From Impatiens glandulifera (Eukaryota > Streptophyta > Magnoliopsida > Ericales > Balsaminaceae), in assembly GCF_907164915.1 (NCBI RefSeq), contig NC_061866.1:47423370-47487369 (forward strand): a stretch of 64,000 nucleotides of DNA, in the 5' to 3' direction. The notes below the pieces were generated by a model. The model did no database searches and was not told the origin of the DNA. It saw nothing but the letters and a program-made list of their open reading frames with translations. A program made the position numbers and the translations under genes. Of this stretch, positions 57,801 through 64,000 are shown in pieces (the stretch's first letter is position 1; the number at the start of each line of letters is the position of its first letter).

Positions 57801-60800
57801 TCTGTCTTACAATGAACTATCAGGGTCATTTCCTACTTGGATAAGTGACAACAATCTGCAGATGTATGTATAATTAAATATTGTCACTACTTTCTTGTAA
57901 TTTTATCTAACAAGTCTGATATTTGATATAAGTACTTTCTAATCTGATGTTGCATTATCTTGTGTACATTTACCAGTAATTTAGTTGCCAATAACTTCAC
58001 TATTGGAAGCTCGGACAACATGTAATTCTCTATGCCTCATGCTCTAGATATTTGTGTTCACACAGTGTGTTACTATCTTCCTTTTTCACTTTTTGAATGA
58101 AGAGCCTGTTCCTTGATAATTTTGCATACACTTGATTTGACTCATTTGCAGTAAAGTTGAATGACAGCTTAATTGAATATATTGGAAGAGAAAGGGGATT
58201 TCTTCATAAATTGGTTTGATTAACTGTTCCAAAGAAGCTACAAATTATAGGCAATAGAGGAAGAACTAAATGAATGATAAAATACCTTTCTAGAAGTATT
58301 AATAAACCTTTCTTTTAGGGAAGACACAACTCCATCCACGTGGAGTTAATGTCTCTTGGAAAGGCAAAGGTGTTATTTGGAATGAGACTAATTTGATATT
58401 TACACATGATGGTCACACCTTTTCTTTCAGATGCTTTCTCATTAAATATTCTTTCCATAAATTTAATGTTTGATCATCCTTTGACTTATTGCAATTATAC
58501 AATTCTACACTGTGGTTGATTTTGGAAAATATAGATGAAGTTCTATCGGAATAAGATCTTGGATGTTCAAACATTTGATGCTGCATGCTTTCTTAAACAA
58601 TATGGAATGTTGTAATTGACATGAACAGTTGTTTGTTTCAGTGGTTTGCCTTCAGGTCTAAATTGTCTTCAGAAGAACTTTCCTTGTGGTCGCAATTCAC
58701 CTACATGTAAGTTCAATGTACGATCTATGTGTTAATCTATACATGAGAATTCAACATCTTTGCATGTTGAAGTTGGAAGTGATTGGATTAGAAAAGCCTA
58801 TATATGATTCTACCATGATTTGATGAACTTATCCTTTCATATAATTTGTTGAAGGCTCGATTATCTCAACGGTAGAGTGCAAGGTCAAGGGTTTCAGCCT
58901 TGCTTACCATTTACAAAAATGTTTTATATAATTTGTTGTGGATCCTGATTTGGTTTGCTGTCACAAAAGACATGTATAGAGAAAGAGAGACATCTAGTTA
59001 AAATTTTATTTTTGAAAATGGTAAAAAATATAGACCAGAGTGGGAGTCAAACCCACGACCTCTGATCCGAAGCCAGACGCACTAATCCACTGCGCTATGC
59101 GGTGTTGTTTGTTCCAATTTATCTATTAAAACAAGCAATACTTGGTTCTGAGAGAGAGAGCAATTATGAGTTGAGTATCATAGTCTTCTTTCTTGCTCAT
59201 GAACAGATTCCAGCTTTGCAATTAAGTGTGGTGGTCCTCCAATTACCTCTTCTACTGGTATTCAATTTGAGAGGGAAAATGAGAATCTTGGACCAGCCAC
59301 ATATTTTACTACCAGCACAAGCCGGTGGGCTGTGAGTAATGCCGGGCGCTTTGCAGAGAACAATAACCCACTAGTTACAGCAGGCTCTACGTCTCAGTTC
59401 AATAGTTTAGACTCCGAGTTGTTCCAAACAGCCAGAAAATCTCCTGGATCTCTCAGATACTACGGATTAGGTCTCGAGAATGGAAACTATACTGTCAGCC
59501 TCCAGTTTGCAGAAATAGAAATATCTAATGAGCAGTCTAGGTGGCAAAGTCTTGGAAGGCGTGTTTTTGATATATATATCCAGGTAACTTATTAAATGAT
59601 TTTAGGCATTATGTGTGAATATTTCATGCTTTGATTTTGTTTTTCAAATAATGCAATTGTGGATCCAAGAGGTATCATGGCCAATGGATTCCCTAATGTA
59701 GTGTTCACATAACTTTTTCAGGGGCAGCTAGAACTTAAGGATTTTGATATAGTGAAAGCGGCAGGTGGAGCAACTCGAGCCCATGAACGAAAATTTACTG
59801 CTAATGTGTTTGAAAACTATCTTGAGATCCATTTTTTTTGGGCTGGTAAAGGGACCTGTTGTATACCCGCACAAGGTACATACGGTCCCTTGATCTCAGC
59901 AATCAGTGCCACCCCAGGTATTCTTTTGATACAGATCTTTTAAATTATCGAGATGCCATACATGACTTCTTAAACATTTCTACAGACTTTGTTCCCACTG
60001 TAAGTAACAAGCCTAAAAGCTCTAAGAAGAACAATACAGGCTTGATTGCGGGAGTTGTTGTTTCTGTTGGAGTTGTAATCTTGGCATCTTTGTTTGCTTT
60101 ATATTTCTATATTCAAAGGAAAAAAAGATTACAGAACATTGATGATGAAGGTACAGTGTTGTTAACCTGATTACCTAACTTGCCTGTGTTCTTTTAGCTT
60201 TTTTCTAGTCAGTGAGGAGAAAAAATGAAATCTTCAAGAAGTTTTACTCACTTGTACTTTGTGCATATTTGCAGAGTTCCTGGGAATGGAGACGAAACCG
60301 TTCATGTTCAGTTACAGTGAGCTGAGAGTTGCAACAGGTGATTTTTCTTCCACGAACAAGCTTGGGGAGGGTGGCTTTGGACCGGTTTTCAAGGTAATCA
60401 ATCGTGTAATTGAAGAAACACAAAATAAAACTAAAATGAACCATACAAATCAGCATACCCTATTACCCTTACCTTTTATGCTATAATAACCAAGATGCAT
60501 AAAACAATTAATGCAATTCTTTTGTTTATTAATTTGTTCTTTTGTCTCAACAGGGATCACTCAGTGATGGACGGGTAGTTGCTGTTAAGCAATTGTCCGT
60601 TGCATCCCACCAAGGAAAAAGTCAGTTTGTAGCAGAGATAGTTACAATATCTGCAGTGCAGCACCGCAATCTTGTCAAACTGTATGGTTGCTGTCTTGAA
60701 GGAGAAAAAAGACTGCTTGTTTATGAGTTTCTAGAAAACAAGAGTCTCGACCAAGCACTATTTGGTACACATAAGTTAACTTAAGTGTTCTTCCTGCTTT

Positions 60801-61325
60801 AGAATTGCAAATTTAAATAATACAGGGAATGTGAACATGAATGTGCTTGGCCATGCCCATGCAGGAGGAAAGGCTGGTTTCATTCTTGATTGGCCCACTC
60901 GTTTTGATATATGCTTGGGCGTAGCTAGGGGATTAACTTACCTTCATGAGGAATCTCGGCTACGAATTGTGCATAGAGATGTGAAGGCCAGTAATATTTT
61001 GCTCGACTCCAATCTTAGTCCCAAGATATCTGATTTTGGTTTGGCTAAACTGTACGATGATATGAAGACCCATATAAGCACCCGTGTTGCAGGGACTATG
61101 TAAGACCTCTTCAGTTAAGCTGCTCCCTGAAGTCATCTTAAATTAAACACTTTTATCTTTTCCTGGTTTTGCAGTGGGTATCTCGCACCAGAGTATGCTA
61201 TGCGTGGGCACCTTACAGAGAAAGCTGATGTGTTTGGTTTTGGTGTGGTGGCCTTGGAGATTGTCGCTGGAAGACCAAACTCTGACACAAGTTTGGATAC
61301 AGATAAGATGTACCTTCTAGAATGG
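50806..61325 (+). CDS. LRR-malectin receptor-like Ser/Thr kinase 2 (paralogue; last exon beyond window)
   Basis: Exons: 50806-50926, 52617-52812, 53112-53183, 53305-53376, 53478-53549, 54042-54113, 54916-54987, 55090-55161, 55326-55397, 55477-55548, 55620-55691, 55799-55870, 55953-56018, 57798-57863, 57977-58021, 58642-58706, 59207-59583, 59722-59917, 59986-60150, 60275-60393, 60554-60764, 60865-61099, 61175-61325. All 23 are in frame (911 codons). The architecture equals kinase 1, with intact [24 protein letters not shown] and APEYAM. Exons 1-2 (signal peptide and LRR N-cap) have diverged clearly; exons 7-23 are nearly identical. A Copia element begins 39 bp into intron 23, so exon 24 (C-lobe end and tail) should lie past the element. 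Whether the gene still splices across it cannot be seen. Confidence 0.88.
51331..52145 (-). mobile_element. Helitron-related element with internal tandem repeats, in intron 1 of kinase 2
   Basis: Its minus strand starts TCTAATATATAT and ends CTAAT, between A and T, like the mini-Helitron at 22242-22445, with which it shares GGGTCAACCCACAATCCGAC and CTCTCGACCCGACAATCC. The terminal hairpin is degraded. Inside, about 2.4 units of 260-350 bp begin near 51390, 51652 and 52001. The first two carry tRNA-like boxes (AGCCTAGTTGGT and GGTTGCAAGTTCGAAAC). An (AT)n run fills 51779-51841. It is absent from kinase 1 intron 1. Confidence 0.65.
56502..57285 (-). mobile_element. Truncated Copia element nested in intron 13 of kinase 2
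   Basis: The minus strand gives, in order, an RNase H fragment ([16 protein letters not shown], then [20 protein letters not shown] and [10 protein letters not shown]), a purine tract CCAAGTGGGAGAT and a 3' LTR (56857 down to 56502, TGTTGAG...CCTAACA, 356 bp). The 5' portion is missing. Kinase 1 intron 13 lacks it and carries about 80 bp of other sequence there, so it arrived after duplication, partly replacing older sequence. Confidence 0.8.
57287..57590 (-). pseudogene. Older Copia RNase H fragment in intron 13 of kinase 2
   Basis: Counterpart of 39503-39948: same [14 protein letters not shown] and [16 protein letters not shown] residues. About 120 bp present in kinase 1 after the CACCCTTTTT point is deleted here. 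Confidence 0.8.
58853..58909 (+). other. tRNA-like fragment in intron 16 of kinase 2
   Basis: Counterpart of 41143-41199 with two or three substitutions, still without an anticodon arm. Confidence 0.35.
59032..59104 (-). pseudogene. Decayed tRNA-Arg(UCG) copy
   Basis: Paralogous to the tRNA at 41325-41398. Relative to it, one anticodon-arm base is deleted (ATCAGAGGTCG for ATCAGAAGGTCG). The B-box changes to GGGTTTGACTCC, and the acceptor stem is disrupted at both ends (CACCGCA; TCTGGTC). Unlikely to yield a functional tRNA. Confidence 0.85.
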
Positions 61326-61364
61326 GTATGTCTCATCATTTTCAAATTTTGAATTATATCAAAC

Positions 61365-61631
61365 TGTAGAAAATTTAGAGAGAGGAAATTGTAGAGTATT
61401 TTATTACTGTTGTCATTACATAGGAGGTCTAGTGTTTAAATAATAAACATTACATTTACAAGAAAGGAAATCAATTAAACAATAAAATCATTTAGTTGAT
61501 TTGAGAATCAACGGCCAATTAACAAATCAATTAATCTAATTGATTGATTTGCTATTGACTTTCTCAACCTTCCATTCTCGGTCAATTAGCAACTCAATTA
61601 GTCTATTGATTGATTTGCTATTAATTCTACA
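61365..61631 (-). repeat. 3' LTR of the Copia element
   Basis: Bounded by TG and CA with the extended inverted ends TGTAGAA/TTCTACA. It contains two TTGATTGATTTGCTATT copies. Confidence 0.85.
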
Positions 61632-61638
61632 CTCCCCC

Positions 61639-64000
61639 TCAAGTTGGGTAGTAGATATTGAACGTGCCCAACTTGCCACACAGTTCCTCAAAATTCGGTT
61701 TGGGAAGAGCTTTGGTGAGTATGTCAGCCACCTGATTGCGAGATGTAACGTAGAGAGGTGCAATATAGCCTTTATTTACATTTTCTGAAATAAAGTGCCG
61801 ATCAATTTCAATGTGTTTGGTCCTATCATGATGAACCGGATTCTTTGCAATACTGATTGCAGCTTGATTGTCACACATCATTTGAATAGGTCCATCTGGA
61901 GGCAATCCTAACTCTTCAAGGATGCGGCGTATCCAAATTCCTTCACAAATTCCGAGTGCAAGAGAACGATACTCAGCTTCGGCACTACTCCGAGCGACAA
62001 CAGATTGTTTCTTACTTCTCCATGTGACGAGGTTGCCCCAAACAAATGAACAATATCCAGAGGTGGATTTTCTGTCGTTAATGTCCCCGGCCCAATCGGC
62101 ATCGGTGAACACACGAATTGACTTGTCGTCGTTACGTGTGAATAGAAGTCCTTTTCCTGGAGAACCTTTTAAGTACCTTAGAATTCTAACAATTGCGTTC
62201 ATATGATCTTCGGAAGGGCGATTCATGAATTGGCTAACAACGCTCACTGCGAAGCAAATGTCGGGACGAGTGTGAGATAAGTACAGGAGTCGCCCCACGA
62301 GTCTCTGGTATCTACCTTTATCGGTTGGAGTATCGTCGTTGTTATTTCCAAGTTTGTGGACCGAGTCCATAGGGGTGTCGGCAGGCTTACATCCAAGCAT
62401 ACCGGTTTCCATTAAAAGGTCTATGGTGTATTTCCTTTGTGTTAAGGAGATCCCCTTCTTTGATCGGGCAAGTTCCATTCCTAGGAAAAATTTGAGGGGT
62501 CCGAGATCTTTGGTGTCAAATCGGCTACCTATGAACTCTTTCAAATTTTGAATCTCTTTTTCATCGTCCCCGGTTATTATTATGTCATCAACGTAAACAA
62601 TGAGGATTGTGATCTTTTTATTCGGAGCAATCTTGACAAACATAGTGTGGTCGGCTTGACATTGAGAGAAGCCATTCTCGATGATGGAGATTGAGAATTT
62701 TTCGAACCATGCTCTTGGTGATTGTTTGAGACCATATAGAGATTTATGGAGGCGACACACTTCGTTAGGTGAAGCACTAATACCAGGAGGCACTTTCATG
62801 TAAACTTCTTCTTCAAGGTCTCCATTTAGGAATGCGTTTTTTACGTCGAGTTGGTGTAGTTCCCAATCTTTGTTAGCCGCTAAGGATAGAAGTATTCGAA
62901 TGGTGTTGAGTTTTGCAACCGGCGCAAAAGTTTCGAAATAATCTATCCCATATGATTGGGAAAATCCTTTGGCAACTAGACGAGCTTTGTACCTTTCAAT
63001 CGATCCGTCTGAGTTATGTTTTGTCTTGAAAATCCATTTACATCCGATGGATTTCTTTCCCTTTGGAAGCTCACAGAGGGACCATGTATGATTTTTTATA
63101 AGTGCATCAATTTCTTCATTAACGGCACGTTTCCATTCTGGTTGTTCGAAGGCTTCATGAATGGATGTAGGTATTTTCACGTTGTCGTAGTCGGCAATGC
63201 TGGCCCGATATGGCTCCGATAGACATTTGTATGAAACAAATTTTGAGATCGGGTGATTTGTGCATGATCTAACACCTTTCCTGAGAGCAATGGGTAAGTC
63301 AATAGTAAAATTATCATGATTAACTGTCGTACCTGAAATTTCTGTTGGACTCAGACCCGAGGAGGATTCATGGACTGGTGCAAGTTGTGTTTTTCGTCGA
63401 ACGTAGACTTTTAGCTCTTTTTCCGAAGGAGGTGGATGTGAGGTTGGTGAAGAAGTGGTTGTGGGTTCGGGTGCAACTTCAAGAGGTGGATGGGAGGTTG
63501 GTGAAGAAGTGGTTGTGGGTTCGGGTGCAACTTCGAGAGATGGATGTGAGGTTGGCGAAGAAGTGGTTGAGGGTTCGGATGTGACTTCAATTGGAGATGA
63601 TATTTCAGGTATTGTTTCGGGTGCAGGTATAAATGTATTAGTGATAGTGTCTTCGAAAGGACCATCATGTTGAGGATTATTGAGATTCTCCCCCTCAACA
63701 TGGTGGTAGAAGGGTTGATCTTCAAAAAATGAGACATCCATAGAGTAGAAAGTCTTTTTGGAGCGAGGACAATAGCATTTGTACCCTTTCTGATTTGGTG
63801 AGTATCCTAAAAAAATGCATTTCGTGGATCGAGGGTCGAGTTTGTCGCGATTGTGGTTATGAATGTGGACAAAGGAGGTGCATCCAAAAATCTTTGCGGG
63901 AGTGTATTTGGATGCGATTTTGGAATCGGGAAAGATTTTTAAGAGAGTTTCAATTGGACTTTGGAATTGGAGAATGCGTGATGGCATACGGTTGATAAGG
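61639..64000 (-). CDS. Copia polyprotein, C-terminal 786 codons (integrase end, RT, RNase H)
   Basis: A continuous frame enters from beyond the window (LINRMPSR at 63998) and stops at 61639, overlapping the purine tract. Numbering from the Met at 63987: integrase C-terminal part with FLGYSPNQKGYKCY (about 59-72), a Pro/Ser/Thr linker with three 18-residue repeats (133-186), reverse transcriptase (about 290-530; KARLVAKGFSQ, LDVKNAFLNGDL, catalytic YVDD near 465), and RNase H (about 615-750; DADWAGD near 628, SSAEAEY, KHIEIDRHFI). It copies element RNA to DNA in virus-like particles. No stop or frameshift was seen in the window, so the element may be recent and possibly competent. Confidence 0.93.
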   Translation of the reverse strand, partial: LINRMPSRILQFQSPIETLLKIFPDSKIASKYTPAKIFGCTSFVHIHNHNRDKLDPRSTKCIFLGYSPNQKGYKCYCPRSKKTFYSMDVSFFEDQPFYHHVEGENLNNPQHDGPFEDTITNTFIPAPETIPEISSPIEVTSEPSTTSSPTSHPSLEVAPEPTTTSSPTSHPPLEVAPEPTTTSSPTSHPPPSEKELKVYVRRKTQLAPVHESSSGLSPTEISGTTVNHDNFTIDLPIALRKGVRSCTNHPISKFVSYKCLSEPYRASIADYDNVKIPTSIHEAFEQPEWKRAVNEEIDALIKNHTWSLCELPKGKKSIGCKWIFKTKHNSDGSIERYKARLVAKGFSQSYGIDYFETFAPVAKLNTIRILLSLAANKDWELHQLDVKNAFLNGDLEEEVYMKVPPGISASPNEVCRLHKSLYGLKQSPRAWFEKFSISIIENGFSQCQADHTMFVKIAPNKKITILIVYVDDIIITGDDEKEIQNLKEFIGSRFDTKDLGPLKFFLGMELARSKKGISLTQRKYTIDLLMETGMLGCKPADTPMDSVHKLGNNNDDTPTDKGRYQRLVGRLLYLSHTRPDICFAVSVVSQFMNRPSEDHMNAIVRILRYLKGSPGKGLLFTRNDDKSIRVFTDADWAGDINDRKSTSGYCSFVWGNLVTWRSKKQSVVARSSAEAEYRSLALGICEGIWIRRILEELGLPPDGPIQMMCDNQAAISIAKNPVHHDRTKHIEIDRHFISENVNKGYIAPLYVTSRNQVADILTKALPKPNFEELCGKLGTFNIYYPT

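Larger units (their letters stand above)
61365..64000 (-). mobile_element. Copia LTR retrotransposon in intron 23 of kinase 2 (5' part beyond window)
   Basis: Read on the minus strand, the element's 3' LTR is 61631 down to 61365 (TGTAGAA...TTCTACA, 267 bp), preceded by the purine tract GAGGGGGAG (61640-61632). The polyprotein gene occupies the rest. The intron-23 sequence of kinase 1 (GAATTATCTCCAAC) is interrupted here after CAAAC, the candidate target duplication. The open reading frame suggests a young insertion. Confidence 0.92.

Noticed and set aside
61922..63995. Many plus-strand frames across the Copia region
   Set aside because: They are antisense shadows of the long minus-strand polyprotein frame.

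Overview
This is plant nuclear DNA, almost certainly from an AT-rich eudicot. The evidence is short GT-AG introns in AT-rich sequence, an LRR-malectin receptor kinase of subfamily LRR-VIII-2, a SAUR gene, small zinc-ribbon/EAR proteins, a plant-type tRNA-Arg(UCG), and Copia, LINE, Helitron and MITE debris. Species cannot be fixed from the sequence; an asterid is only a guess. No bacterial, organellar or CRISPR feature was seen.

Layout. (1) 1-11000 holds two tandem two-exon genes (4287-5640 and 9935-10970) for related proteins with a Cys4 zinc-ribbon-like motif and a C-terminal EAR motif; likely transcriptional co-repressor adaptors. They share an upstream block. AT-rich intergenic DNA with small transposon relics surrounds them. 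(2) 11000-19700 has no gene I can support; it holds MITE-like elements, notably a foldback element at 17534-17841. (3) 19768-20157 (minus) is an intronless SAUR gene. (4) 22112-30667 is an old ~1.26 kb tandem duplication. Its first unit was hit by a 204 bp Helitron and its second by a 6.0 kb LTR retrotransposon (23905-29937, TSD AATTT) with no intact coding capacity. (5) 32806-33361 is an inverted, displaced copy of the promoter/5' region of the first zinc-ribbon gene, 0.9 kb upstream of a receptor kinase. (6) 34256-44111 is a complete 24-exon LRR-malectin receptor-like kinase (about 1042 aa). A tRNA-Arg gene lies antisense in intron 16 and a Copia fragment in intron 13. (7) 45146-50090 is a junkyard of LINE, Copia gag and a three-exon remnant of a third kinase copy. 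(8) 50806-61325 is the tandem paralogue of the kinase, with 23 of 24 exons in the window. Its last intron carries a Copia element (61365 to beyond 64000, minus strand), so the final exon must lie outside. Its intron 1 holds a Helitron with internal tandem repeats, intron 13 an extra nested Copia fragment, and the intron-16 tRNA has decayed.

How the parts relate. The two kinases would be plasma-membrane receptors with a signal peptide, LRRs, malectin domain, one transmembrane helix and a cytosolic Ser/Thr kinase with intact catalytic motifs. Most of the remaining DNA is explained by duplication followed by lineage-specific transposon insertion, and the paralogous introns give natural before/after comparisons. 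I did not find a convincing new multi-gene system. The most unusual structures are the displaced inverted promoter copy, the Helitron with tRNA-like boxes and amplified internal repeats, the palindrome array inside the LTR retrotransposon, and the intact/decayed intronic tRNA pair.
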